A DNA stretch of 64,000 bases from Pseudomonas sp. AOB-7 (GCF_003696305.1 NZ_RFFK01000013.1:53108-117107), one strand, 5' to 3'; positions 48,523 to 57,055 are shown, counted from the first letter of the stretch. Translations and numbers: made by a program. The notes: generated by a model not told the origin, from the sequence alone.

Positions 48523-49251
48523 ATGACCGCCTCTCTCGTCCTGCGCCCGACCCTGTACGAGGAAACCGTCCCCGGTGGCGGCCACACCTCCTTCGTGCTC
48601 AAGCGCGGCCAGCTGCTGCGCATCACCGATATCGAAGGCGACGCCAACGTCAGCCTGCTGCTGTTCAACGCCGCCGAGAAAAGCGAGCGGCTGAACCTGC
48701 CCGATACCCTCAAGTGCCAGCACACCGCCAGGCTCAGCGCCGGCCACTGCCTGTATTCGGACATGGGCCGCGTGCTCGCCGCCATCACCGCGGATACCTG
48801 CGGCTGGCACGACAGCTTCGGCGGCGTGCTGTCGGCCTCCGAAGTGCTGGAGAAATACGGTCAGGGCCGCTACCAGGAACTGCGCAACGGCTTCTTCCGC
48901 AACGGCATGGACAACCTGCTGGTGGAAATGGGCAAGTGGGACCTCAACCTGCAGGACCTGTTGATGAACCTCAACCTGTTCAGCCGCGTGGACGTCGACG
49001 CCGAGGGTGTCTTCCACTTCCAGCCGAACAACTCCAAGGCCGGCGACCATATCGAGCTGTATGCGCCGATGGACACCCTGGTGGTGCTCACCGCCCTGCA
49101 GCACCCGATGGACCCCAACCCGCAGTATGCGCCCAAGCCGGTGCAGCTGCGCTGGAGCAAGATCGCCAGCGACGGCATCACCCTGCTCTGCCGCACCTCG
49201 CGCCCGGAAAACGGCCGCGGCTTTCACAATACCGAACGCCAGTATCTCTGA
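48523..49251 (+). CDS. Urea-amidolyase-associated protein 1 (DUF1989), deiminase subunit
   Basis: A 242-residue DUF1989 protein with LLRITDIEGDANVSLLLFNA, LSAGHCLYSDMGRVLAAI, DTCGWHDSFGGV and the later NLFSRVDVDAEGVFHF. In guanidine-degradation clusters the two DUF1989 proteins form carboxyguanidine deiminase, which turns carboxyguanidine into allophanate plus ammonia. The name follows that knowledge. It starts two bases after the ATPase stop codon. Confidence 0.9.
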   Translation: MTASLVLRPTLYEETVPGGGHTSFVLKRGQLLRITDIEGDANVSLLLFNAAEKSERLNLPDTLKCQHTARLSAGHCLYSDMGRVLAAITADTCGWHDSFGGVLSASEVLEKYGQGRYQELRNGFFRNGMDNLLVEMGKWDLNLQDLLMNLNLFSRVDVDAEGVFHFQPNNSKAGDHIELYAPMDTLVVLTALQHPMDPNPQYAPKPVQLRWSKIASDGITLLCRTSRPENGRGFHNTERQYL

Positions 49252-49261
49252 GGGCGCACAC

Positions 49262-49897
49262 ATGAGCCTGACCGCAAGCAAGCTGCATCCCGAAACCGCC
49301 AGCTTCCGCCACACCATCCCGGCGGGCGAGCCCTACCTGTTCGAGGTCAAGGCCGGGCAGACCCTGCGCCTGCATGATCTGGAAGGCAACCAGGCGATCG
49401 ACACCCTGTTCTTCGCCGCGCGCACCCCGCGCGAGCGCTTCGATCCGCAGCGCACCCTGCGCAAGCAGAACAAGGTCTACCTGACCACCGGCACGGTGCT
49501 CTACTCCAACCTCGGCAAGCCGCTGCTGACCATAGTCGCCGACACCTGCGGCCGCCACGACACCCTCGGCGGCGCCTGCGCGCAGGAAAGCAACACCGTC
49601 AGATATGCACTCGAGAAGCGCTATATGCACAGCTGCCGCGACAACTTCCTGCGCGCCAGCCTGCACGACGGCCGTCTGAGCAAGCGCGACCTCGGCGCCA
49701 ATATCAACTTCTTCATGAACGTGCCGGTCACTCCCGAAGGCGGCCTGACCTTCGAGGACGGCCTCTCCGCGCCCGGCAAGTACGTGGAGCTCAAGGCCGA
49801 GACCGATGTGATCGTGCTGATCTCCAACTGCCCGCAACTGAACAACCCGTGCAACGGCTGGAACCCGACCCCGGCTGAAGTCCTGGTTTGGGATTGA
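49262..49897 (+). CDS. Urea-amidolyase-associated protein 2 (DUF1989), deiminase subunit
   Basis: A 211-residue DUF1989 partner of the preceding gene: TLRLHDLEGNQAIDTLFFAA, ADTCGRHDTLGGACAQESNT, NINFFMNVPVTPEGGL and the C-terminal NCPQLNNPCNGWNPTP with its paired cysteines. It would be the second subunit of carboxyguanidine deiminase. The ATG at 49262 follows ten bases after the previous stop codon. The same DTCGxHD motif in both subunits points to shared ancestry. Confidence 0.9.
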   Translation: MSLTASKLHPETASFRHTIPAGEPYLFEVKAGQTLRLHDLEGNQAIDTLFFAARTPRERFDPQRTLRKQNKVYLTTGTVLYSNLGKPLLTIVADTCGRHDTLGGACAQESNTVRYALEKRYMHSCRDNFLRASLHDGRLSKRDLGANINFFMNVPVTPEGGLTFEDGLSAPGKYVELKAETDVIVLISNCPQLNNPCNGWNPTPAEVLVWD

Positions 49898-49906
49898 TCA
49901 CTTCCC

Positions 49907-49998
49907 GTAGGAGCGGCTTCAGCCGCGATAACCCGTAGGGTGGATGTCGCTTTCTACATCCACCGGCTCCGCCGGTTCGCGGCTAAAGCCGCTCCTAC
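49907..49998. repeat. Nested repeats: REP pair enclosing a GTAGGGTGGATGTCGC element
   Basis: Outer arms GTAGGAGCGGCTTCAGCCGCG and CGCGGCTAAAGCCGCTCCTAC enclose GTAGGGTGGATGTCGC and its ACATCCACC partner. Two different repeat families are therefore nested, one inside the other, 95 bases before the carboxylase ATG. Confidence 0.75.
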
Positions 49999-50093
49999 AC
50001 AGCAATACGCATCACCCGATTTTTTCGCCACGGACGACCGTGGCGCAGACCCAATGACGGCGGGACGGCCCGCCACCTTCGAGGGCTCCTCGA

Positions 50094-53000
50094 ATGTTCG
50101 ACAAACTCCTGATCGCCAACCGTGGCGCCATTGCCTGCCGCATCCTGCGCACCCTGCGTGAGCTGAATGTCAGCGGCGTAGCCGTGTATGCCGAAGCCGA
50201 CGCCGCCAGCCTGCATATCCAGCAGGCAGATGAAGCCTTCTGCCTCGGCGACGGCCCGGCTGCGCAGACTTATCTCGTTGTGGAGAAAATTCTCGACGTC
50301 GCCAAACGCAGCGGCGCCAAAGCCATTCACCCCGGTTACGGTTTTCTCTCCGAAAACGCCGCCTTCGCCGAAGCCTGCGAAGCGGCCGGCATCGCCTTCG
50401 TCGGCCCGACGCCCGAGCAACTGCGCGTATTCGGCCTCAAGCACACCGCCCGCGCCCTGGCCAAGCAGCACGGCGTGCCGATGCTCGAAGGCACCGAGTT
50501 GCTGGAAAATCTCGATGCGGCGCTGGCCGCAGGCGAGGCGGTCGGTTACCCGGTGATGCTGAAAAGCACCGCCGGCGGTGGCGGCATCGGCATGCGCGTA
50601 TGCCGCTCGGCGGCAGAACTCAGCGAAGCCTTCGAGGCGGTCAAGCGCCTGGGGCAGAACAACTTCAGCGACAGCGGCGTATTTATCGAGAAATACATCC
50701 AGCGCGCCCGCCACCTGGAAGTACAGGTGTTCGGCGACGGCCAGGGTGAAGTGCTAGCCCTCGGCGTGCGCGACTGCTCGGTGCAACGGCGCAACCAGAA
50801 GGTGCTGGAAGAAACCCCAGCGCCGAACCTGCCCGCCGGCATGGCGGATGAGCTGTGCGCGGCGGCGATCAAGCTGGCCAAGGCGGTCAGTTACCGCAGC
50901 GCCGGCACCGTGGAATTCGTCTATGACAGCGAGGCCGAGCGCTTCTACTTCCTCGAAGTGAACACCCGTCTGCAGGTCGAGCACGGCGTCACCGAACAGG
51001 TGTGGGGTGTCGATCTGGTGCGTTGGATGATCGAGCTGGCAGCCGGCGATCTGCCGCCGCTGAGCGAACTGGCGAAAACCCTCGAACCCAGCGGCCATGC
51101 CATCCAGGCACGCCTGTACGCCGAAGATCCGGGCCGCGATTTTCAGCCCAGCCCCGGCCTGCTCACCGCCGTCGCATTCCCGCCCGCTGACGGCAAGGCC
51201 CTGCGCATCGACACTTGGGTCGAGGCCGGCTGCGAGATTCCGCCCTACTTCGACCCGATGATCGCCAAGCTGATCACCTGGGCGCCAAGCCGAGAAGAAG
51301 CCTCCAACGCGCTGGACCAGGCGCTGGCAGACACGCTGCTGTATGGCGTGGAATGCAACCGCGACTACCTGCGCCAGATCCTCAGCGATGCGCCCTTCGC
51401 CAGCGGCAAGCCCTGGACGCGCTGCCTGGAAAACCTCGTCTATCAGGCCAGCACCTTCGAAGTGCTCAGCGCCGGTACCCAGACCAGCGTGCAGGACTTC
51501 CCTGGCCGCCTCGGCTACTGGGCCGTCGGCGTGCCGCCGTCCGGGCCGATGGACAGCCGCGCCCTGCGCCTGGGCAACCGCCTGCTGGGCAACGCTGAGG
51601 GCGCCGCCGGCCTGGAAATCACCATGAGCGGCCCGCTGCTGCGCTTCAATACCGACGCCGTAGTCGCCGTCACTGGCGCCGAGATTCCGCTGAGCGTCGA
51701 TGGCGTGGAACAGCCAATGAACACCGCCCTGCCGATCAAGGCCGGCACTACCCTGGCCCTCGGCACCATCGCCGGTAGCGGCGCACGCTCGTACCTGACC
51801 CTGCGCGGCGGCCTGCAGGTGCCGGATTACCTGGGCAGCAAGAGCACCTTTACCCTCGGCCAGTTCGGCGGCCATGGCGGCCGCGCCCTGCGCGCCGGCG
51901 ACGTGCTGCACCTGCTGCCGCTGAGCGATACCAGCAGCGGCGCACAACTGCCCGCCGAGCTCTGCCCGACCCTACCGGCCGTACGCGAACTGCGGGTGAT
52001 CTACGGCCCGCACGGCGCGCCGGAATACTTCAGCGAGCGCTATATCGAGACCTTCCTCGCCACCGACTGGGAAGTGCACTTCAACTCCAGCCGTACCGGC
52101 GTGCGCCTGATCGGCCCGAAACCGGAATGGGTGCGCGACAGCGGCGGCGAGGCCGGCCTGCACCCGTCCAATATCCACGACAATCCCTACGCCATCGGCG
52201 CGGTGGACTTCACCGGCGATATGCCGGTAATTCTGGGGCCCGATGGCCCCAGCCTGGGCGGTTTCGTCTGCCTGGTGACCATCATCGAGGCCGACCTGTG
52301 GCAGCTCGGCCAACTCAAGGCCGGCGACAAGGTGCGCTTCGTGCCGGTGGATATCGCCACGGCGCGGGAGTTGGCACAACGCAATGCACGCGAATACGCC
52401 GAATTAGGTGGGAGGGGCCGGGCGGCGCTCCGCTTTAGCCGCGACGATCACGCCGCTTCGGTCGCGGCTGCAGCCCCTCCCACAAAGGCCCTCCAAAGCC
52501 CTATCGTGCTGGACCTCGGCGAAGGCGACACCCGTCTGGTCGCGCGCCTGTCCGGCGACACCCACCTGTTGCTGGAAATCGGCGCGCCTGAGCTGGACCT
52601 GGTGCTGCGTTTCCGTGGCCACGCGCTGATGCAGGCGCTGGAGGCCAAGCAGCTCGACGGTGTGATCGACCTCACCCCCGGCATTCGCTCGCTGCAGGTG
52701 CACTACCAGCCGGAAACCCTGCCGCTGCAGCGGCTGCTCGACACAGTCGCCGGCGAGTGGGACGCAGTTTGCGCGGCCAAGGACCTGAAGGTACCGTCGC
52801 GCATCGTCCACCTGCCACTGTCCCGGGATGACCCGGCCTGCCAGCTGGCGATAGAGAAATACATGACCACGGTGCGCAAGGACGCGCCCTGGTGCCCGAG
52901 CAACCTGGAGTTCATCCGCCGCATCAACGACCTGCCGAATCTGGACGAGGTGTACCGCACCGTGTTCGACGCCAGCTACCTGGTGATGGGCCTGGGCGAC

Positions 53001-53744
53001 GTCTACCTCGGCGCGCCGGTGGCCACCCCGCTGGACCCGCGCCATCGCCTGGTCACCACCAAGTACAACCCGGCGCGCACCTGGACCGCGGAGAACTCGG
53101 TGGGCATCGGCGGCGCCTATATGTGCGTGTACGGCATGGAAGGCCCCGGCGGCTACCAGTTCGTCGGCCGCACCCTGCAGATGTGGAACCGCTACCGCGA
53201 AGTCACCGCCTTCCACGGCAAGCCCTGGCTGCTGCGCTTCTTCGACCAGATCCGCTTCTACCCGGTCTCTGCCGAGGAATTGCTGCAGATCCGCCGCGAC
53301 TTCCCCCTGGGCCGCTACCCGCTGCGTATCGAGCACAGCGAGCTGGCCCTGGCCGACTACCAGCAGTTCCTCGCCGATGAGGCCGCAGGCATCGACGCCT
53401 TCCGCCGCCAGCAGCGCGCCGCCTTCGCCGCCGAACGCCAGCGCTGGATCGAGTCGGGCCAGGCGCATTTCGAGGTCGAGGAGGTGGCCGCCGAACTCGG
53501 CGAGGATGCGCCGCTCGGCGCGGGCCAGCACGGCATCGACAGCCATATCGCCGGCAACCTGTGGCAGGTGCAGGTGGCAGAAGGCGCGCGCGTCGAGGCC
53601 GGCGACGTGCTGGTGATCCTCGAGTCGATGAAGATGGAAATTCCCCTCACCGCCCCGGTGGCCGGCACGGTGCGCGAGGTACGTGTGCAGCCCGGCTCGC
53701 CGGTGCGCGCCGGGCAGCGCGTGGTGGTGCTGGAACAGGCCTGA
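50094..53744 (+). CDS. Biotin-dependent urea/guanidine carboxylase
   Basis: A 1216-residue multidomain carboxylase. Residues about 1-450 are biotin carboxylase (ATP-grasp loop LKSTAGGGGIGMRVC, RDCSVQRRNQKVLEE). Residues about 465-760 are a KipI/KipA-like (AHS2/AHS1) part (SVQDFPGRLGYWAVGVPPSG), then the second half with LVTTKYNPARTWTAEN. Biotin is carried on the lysine of ESMKMEIP near residue 1182. Given two guanidine riboswitches and DUF1989 partners, guanidine is the likelier substrate than urea. Residues about 772-797 come from an in-frame REP element. Confidence 0.9.
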   Translation: MFDKLLIANRGAIACRILRTLRELNVSGVAVYAEADAASLHIQQADEAFCLGDGPAAQTYLVVEKILDVAKRSGAKAIHPGYGFLSENAAFAEACEAAGIAFVGPTPEQLRVFGLKHTARALAKQHGVPMLEGTELLENLDAALAAGEAVGYPVMLKSTAGGGGIGMRVCRSAAELSEAFEAVKRLGQNNFSDSGVFIEKYIQRARHLEVQVFGDGQGEVLALGVRDCSVQRRNQKVLEETPAPNLPAGMADELCAAAIKLAKAVSYRSAGTVEFVYDSEAERFYFLEVNTRLQVEHGVTEQVWGVDLVRWMIELAAGDLPPLSELAKTLEPSGHAIQARLYAEDPGRDFQPSPGLLTAVAFPPADGKALRIDTWVEAGCEIPPYFDPMIAKLITWAPSREEASNALDQALADTLLYGVECNRDYLRQILSDAPFASGKPWTRCLENLVYQASTFEVLSAGTQTSVQDFPGRLGYWAVGVPPSGPMDSRALRLGNRLLGNAEGAAGLEITMSGPLLRFNTDAVVAVTGAEIPLSVDGVEQPMNTALPIKAGTTLALGTIAGSGARSYLTLRGGLQVPDYLGSKSTFTLGQFGGHGGRALRAGDVLHLLPLSDTSSGAQLPAELCPTLPAVRELRVIYGPHGAPEYFSERYIETFLATDWEVHFNSSRTGVRLIGPKPEWVRDSGGEAGLHPSNIHDNPYAIGAVDFTGDMPVILGPDGPSLGGFVCLVTIIEADLWQLGQLKAGDKVRFVPVDIATARELAQRNAREYAELGGRGRAALRFSRDDHAASVAAAAPPTKALQSPIVLDLGEGDTRLVARLSGDTHLLLEIGAPELDLVLRFRGHALMQALEAKQLDGVIDLTPGIRSLQVHYQPETLPLQRLLDTVAGEWDAVCAAKDLKVPSRIVHLPLSRDDPACQLAIEKYMTTVRKDAPWCPSNLEFIRRINDLPNLDEVYRTVFDASYLVMGLGDVYLGAPVATPLDPRHRLVTTKYNPARTWTAENSVGIGGAYMCVYGMEGPGGYQFVGRTLQMWNRYREVTAFHGKPWLLRFFDQIRFYPVSAEELLQIRRDFPLGRYPLRIEHSELALADYQQFLADEAAGIDAFRRQQRAAFAAERQRWIESGQAHFEVEEVAAELGEDAPLGAGQHGIDSHIAGNLWQVQVAEGARVEAGDVLVILESMKMEIPLTAPVAGTVREVRVQPGSPVRAGQRVVVLEQA
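52408..52483. repeat. REP element inserted in the carboxylase gene
   Basis: GTGGGAGGGGC...CTTTAGCCGCGAC faces GTCGCGGCTGCAGCCCCTCCCAC, the same element as at 21585-21653. It lies inside the open reading frame and is translated as the low-complexity GRGRAALRFSRDDHAASVAA. Confidence 0.88.
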
Positions 53745-53865
53745 GCATCGCGGCCGCCGCTGACAACCCGGCGGCCGCGGCACGCAAGCGCAAATCGCAC
53801 GGGCACCGATGACGCGCCTGCGGCGGCACGCTAGCATTGCTCCACGTCTCCAAGGCCCCGACCTC

Positions 53866-54168
53866 ATGGCATTCAGCACTTCGCGCAAGGCCCAGATCCC
53901 CCTCCTGCTCCTACCGGGCGGCTTCCTTGCCACCAGCCTGGCCAGCTACTACGCCTCGCGCGCGAGCATCCGCCACAACATCGTCAACACCGAGCTGCCG
54001 CTGACCTCGGACAACATCTACTCGGAAATCCAGAAGGACCTGATCCGCCCCACCCAGATCGCCTCGATGATGTCGCACGACACCTTCCTGCGCGACTGGG
54101 CGCTGTACCGGGCCAAGCAGGGCGGGCGCAACCGCGTCTGCGCCGCCACCCTGGACGACGAGCCGTGA
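53866..54168 (+). pseudogene. Diguanylate cyclase relic with internal deletion
   Basis: A 100-residue reading frame whose N-terminus (FLATSLASYYASRASIRHNI, TELPLTSDNIYSEIQKDL, MMSHDTFLRDW) matches the membrane and Cache sensor start of pseudomonad GGDEF proteins. The end (ALYRAKQGGRNRV) is the final helix of a GGDEF domain. The join is near residue 79 (about 54100). Everything between, including the catalytic GGDEF motif, is missing, so it cannot make c-di-GMP. The deletion kept the frame, so a small membrane protein may still be made. Confidence 0.78.
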
Positions 54169-54386
54169 ACCCCGCACAACGCTGCCCGCTCTGTGGCCAG
54201 GGCAACGCTTGCGCCCTGGCCGACGGCGCGCCGGACATCCAGGCCTGCTGGTGCTTCGTGGCCCGCATCGACCCGGCTGTGCTCGAGCGCCTGACGCCCG
54301 AACAGCGCGACCAGGCCTGCCTGTGCCCGGCCTGCGCGGGTGTGGTCGAAGCCGCCGAGCGCGACCGGCGCGACGAGCAGGACTGA
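54165..54386 (+). CDS. Cysteine-rich CWC family protein
   Basis: A 73-residue protein with eight cysteines arranged as CPLCGQGNAC, ACWCF and ACLCPACAG, the pattern of the small CWC family, which likely binds zinc. It starts at GTG overlapping the stop codon of the relic (GTGA) and is followed three bases later by the pseudouridine synthase gene. Function unknown. Confidence 0.85.
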   Translation: MNPAQRCPLCGQGNACALADGAPDIQACWCFVARIDPAVLERLTPEQRDQACLCPACAGVVEAAERDRRDEQD

Positions 54387-54389
54387 GCC

Positions 54390-55082
54390 ATGCGCCTCGA
54401 CCGCTTCCTCAGCAACTTCCCCCGTTTCAGCCGCCAGGACAGCCGCCTGCTGATCAGCGCCGGGCGTTTGCGGGTGGACGGCGCGGTAATTCACGACCCG
54501 CGCTTCGACGTGCGCGACTTCCAGCGCGTCGAGCTGGACGACGAACTGCTGCAAGCCGGGCGTAGCGCGCGCTACTGGATGCTGCACAAGCCGGTCGGCG
54601 TGGTCAGTGCCACCGAGCACGACGAACACCGCACCGTCCTCGACCTGCTCGACGAGCCGGACAGACACGACCTGCACCTGGCCGGCCGCCTGGATCTGAA
54701 TACCAGCGGCCTGCTGCTGATCACCAACGACGGGCGCTGGTCGCGGCGCATCACCCAGCCGCAGCAGCGCAAGCCCAAGGTCTACCTCGTCGACACCGAA
54801 CAGCCGATCACCGCCGAGTACGCCGAAGTCTTCGCCCGCGGCCTGTACTTCGCCTATGAAGACCTCACCACCCTGCCCGCCCGGCTCGAACTGCTCGGCA
54901 GCCACAGCGCTCGCCTGACCCTGTTCGAGGGCCGCTACCATCAGGTCAAGCGCATGTTCGGCCACTTCCGCAATCGGGTCGTCGCCCTGCACCGCGAGAG
55001 CATGGGCGAGATCCACCTCGACCCCGCGCTTGCCCCCGGCCAATACCGTCCACTGACCCGCGCGGAAATCGCCAGCGTTTGA
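54390..55082 (+). CDS. RsuA-family pseudouridine synthase
   Basis: A 230-residue enzyme with an N-terminal S4-like RNA-binding part (RLDRFLSNFPRFSRQDSRLL, ISAGRLRVDG) and a catalytic domain containing GRLDLNTSGLLLITNDG with the catalytic aspartate. The later FEGRYHQVKRMFGHFRNRV is the family's substrate region. RsuA makes pseudouridine 516 in 16S rRNA; close paralogues act on 23S rRNA, so the target is not certain. Confidence 0.9.
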   Translation: MRLDRFLSNFPRFSRQDSRLLISAGRLRVDGAVIHDPRFDVRDFQRVELDDELLQAGRSARYWMLHKPVGVVSATEHDEHRTVLDLLDEPDRHDLHLAGRLDLNTSGLLLITNDGRWSRRITQPQQRKPKVYLVDTEQPITAEYAEVFARGLYFAYEDLTTLPARLELLGSHSARLTLFEGRYHQVKRMFGHFRNRVVALHRESMGEIHLDPALAPGQYRPLTRAEIASV

Positions 55083-55485
55083 GGGGCGCTGGCAACGCCG
55101 GCAATCGTTCGCAAGCTAACCGACCAACGGCAGCAGCAATATGCGATAAAGCTGTGACTCGCTCTTGCATGGCTGCAAGGGCGCTGCTTAAATCGAACCA
55201 TAAGTCTCGGCGTGACCAATGAGTCACAGCAGACATCTAAGCGTTCCATCGGTTGCTTGCGCCCTGCGCGAACTGGATTCCTGCCTGGTAACACCGCCCT
55301 CGCTCCCGGCCTTTAAAAGGCTTGGGCAGTCGCTCTGTTTCGATCCTAACTGATTGAAAATCAAAGAATTATAAAATCCTCCAGCCTGACATTAGGTTGT
55401 CATGTCCAGGCGTTTATCTGACTGCCCAAAAGCTTGCGAACGGCCCACCGCTCGCCTCGTCACACTTGCGCCAGGAGGAAACGAC
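55083..55485 (+). promoter_or_regulatory. Upstream region of phaG
   Basis: A 403-base non-coding stretch with a lower GC part (about 55340-55380, GAAAATCAAAGAATTATAAA) close to the phaG start, suited to a promoter and an AT-rich upstream element. I see no sigma-54 site and no clear operator. No gene is supported here. Confidence 0.45.
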
Positions 55486-56373
55486 ATGAGGCCACAAACC
55501 GCAGTCGTCGAGATCAACAGGAAGCACAAGGTTCACACGGAGTTCTACGGCAACCCGGCAGCGAGCAAGACGATCATCCTGGTCAACGGCTCCCTGGCGA
55601 CCACGGCGTCCTTCACCCAGACCATCAAATACCTGCAGCCGCAGTTCAACGTGGTGGCCTTCGATCTGCCGTACGCCGGTCAGTCCAAGCCGTTCAACAG
55701 CGACTTCACGCCCATCAGCAAGGAAGACGAAGCCGCGATCCTGCTCAAGCTGATCGACCACCATGGCGCCAACTACCTGATGTCCTTCTCCTGGGGCGGC
55801 GTCGCCTCCATGCTCGCCCTAGCCCAGCGTCCGGCGAGTCTGGAGAAGGCGGCGATCTGCTCCTTCTCGCCGATCCTCAACGTGCCGATGCTCGACTACC
55901 TGCACAAGGGCCTGCGCTTTCTCGGCGCGGTGGACCGCGACAACATCGCCCTGCTGGTCAACAGCACCATCGGCAAACACCTGCCATCGCTGTTCAAGCG
56001 CTTCAACCACAAGCACGTCAGCACCCTCGACGAGCACGAGTACTGGCAGATGTATGCCCATATCAAACAGGTGCTCAGCCTGGAAGCGCACTGCCGCAAG
56101 GAATGCCTGCAGGCCATCGACATCCCCCTGCTGTTCGTCAACGGCGACCGCGACGAATACACCTCGGTGGAAGACGCCTGCCTGTTCGCCCAGCACCTCG
56201 ATAACGCCCAGTTCGCCGTGATCAACGACGCCGGCCACTTCCTCGACATGGAGCACAAGGACGCCTGGCTGCAGACCCAACGCGTGCTGCTGGACTTCTT
56301 CAACGCCCCCAGCAAGCGCCTGCTGCTGCCACGCCGTGGCGGGCTGCAGGAGTTGCAGGCCATCGCCGTATGA
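55486..56373 (+). CDS. phaG: (R)-3-hydroxydecanoyl-ACP:CoA transacylase PhaG
   Basis: A 295-residue alpha/beta hydrolase-fold protein of the PhaG/RhlA group. Seen: ILVNGSLATTASFTQT, VAFDLPYAGQSKPFN, the nucleophile region SFSWGG (Ser102), IGKHLPSLFKRFNHKHVS, GDRDEYTSVEDA and NDAGHFLDME. Close identity with P. putida PhaG (MRPE.AV.., IIL.NGSLATTASF) favours PhaG over RhlA. It releases 3-hydroxyacyl chains from fatty-acid synthesis for medium-chain PHA made from unrelated carbon sources. AGGAGG lies shortly upstream of the ATG. Confidence 0.93.
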   Translation: MRPQTAVVEINRKHKVHTEFYGNPAASKTIILVNGSLATTASFTQTIKYLQPQFNVVAFDLPYAGQSKPFNSDFTPISKEDEAAILLKLIDHHGANYLMSFSWGGVASMLALAQRPASLEKAAICSFSPILNVPMLDYLHKGLRFLGAVDRDNIALLVNSTIGKHLPSLFKRFNHKHVSTLDEHEYWQMYAHIKQVLSLEAHCRKECLQAIDIPLLFVNGDRDEYTSVEDACLFAQHLDNAQFAVINDAGHFLDMEHKDAWLQTQRVLLDFFNAPSKRLLLPRRGGLQELQAIAV

Positions 56374-56458
56374 GCAGGCCCCACGGCGAACCGGATGCAC
56401 GACCAGCACCGGTTCGCCCTTCATTTCCCCGCCGAGTTCCGGTATAAAGGCACCCGCC

Positions 56459-56532
56459 GCGGGCGTCGTATAATGGCATTACCTGAGCTTCCCAAGCTCA
56501 TGACGAGGGTTCGATTCCCTTCGCCCGCTCCA
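56459..56532 (+). tRNA. tRNA-Gly (anticodon CCC)
   Basis: Acceptor arms GCGGGCG (56459-56465) and CGCCCGC pair perfectly, followed by T and an encoded CCA (56530-56532). The anticodon loop reads CTTCCCAAG, giving CCC, and the T arm has GGTTCGATTCC. It decodes GGG glycine codons. Confidence 0.96.
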
Positions 56533-56546
56533 GAATTCAGCAAGTT

Positions 56547-56577
56547 AAAGCCCTGTATTTACAGGGCTTTTTCGTTT
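56547..56577 (+). terminator. Rho-independent terminator after tRNA-Gly
   Basis: AAAGCCCTGT (56547-56556) and ACAGGGCTTT (56561-56570) form a 10-bp stem with an ATTT loop, followed by TTCGTTT. It ends the tRNA transcript 14 bases after the CCA end. Confidence 0.88.
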
Positions 56578-56632
56578 CTGGGGTTCGCTGGCGTCGAAGA
56601 AGTGTCGAAATCGACCAGCCATGCAGACGGGC

Positions 56633-56920
56633 TTAGGCGGACAGTGCCAGGATGGCGTGCTTCGGGTCGTTGTGGATCGCACGCAGCAACGCCCTGACCG
56701 GGCCGCCAGGTTCACGCCGACCCTGTTCCCGGTTGCGCAGCGAGCCGAGTCGAACATCGATGATGGCCGCGAACTTGGCCTGGATCAGTCCGGTGGCTGT
56801 ACAGACTTTCCGCACCTGCAGCGCGTCCAGGGTAAACGCCCGCGAGGGCTGAGGTTCGCCGCGGCGAATTTCATCCCTCTGCTGGACGCTTTCCAGCAGA
56901 CCTTCGACGAACTTGCCCAT
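56633..56920 (-). CDS. NadS-like HTH antitoxin (orphan)
   Basis: A 95-residue protein matching NadS/HigA-type antitoxins: the start MGKFVEGLLESVQQRDEIRR, the C-terminal helix-turn-helix QAKFAAIIDVRLGSLRNREQ and GRREPGGPVRALLRAIHNDP. Such antitoxins normally lie after a RelE/HigB-like toxin gene. None is present upstream here (only about 130 bases to the next gene), so it is orphaned. It sits next to tRNA-Gly, a common island insertion point, and may be the remnant of a lost element. An in-frame ATG at 56938 is an alternative start. Confidence 0.8.
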   Translation of the reverse strand: MGKFVEGLLESVQQRDEIRRGEPQPSRAFTLDALQVRKVCTATGLIQAKFAAIIDVRLGSLRNREQGRREPGGPVRALLRAIHNDPKHAILALSA

Positions 56921-57055
56921 GGCGATTACCGCCACCACCTTCTGCCAGCAGCCTGCTGGGAGGCTTTGACGCGGCCCATTGCCACCATCTAAGCATTTGA
57001 AAAAAAGAGACTTTTTACTTCACGTCGACAGCAGTGACGGCTACCCTGGCGCCCC

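Noticed and set aside
50094..53744. Calling the REP in the carboxylase a disabling insertion
   Set aside because: The frame is maintained through and beyond it, and the biotin site and later domains are intact, so the gene is kept as functional.
55486..56373. RhlA (rhamnolipid precursor synthase) as the identity of this gene
   Set aside because: The N-terminus, IGKHLPSLFKRFN and GHFLDME segments fit PhaG better, and no rhlB or rhlR/I lies nearby; the two families are close, so some doubt remains.
56547..57055. A prophage or island inserted at tRNA-Gly
   Set aside because: No integrase, no duplicate of the tRNA 3' end and only one small antitoxin gene; at most a scar.
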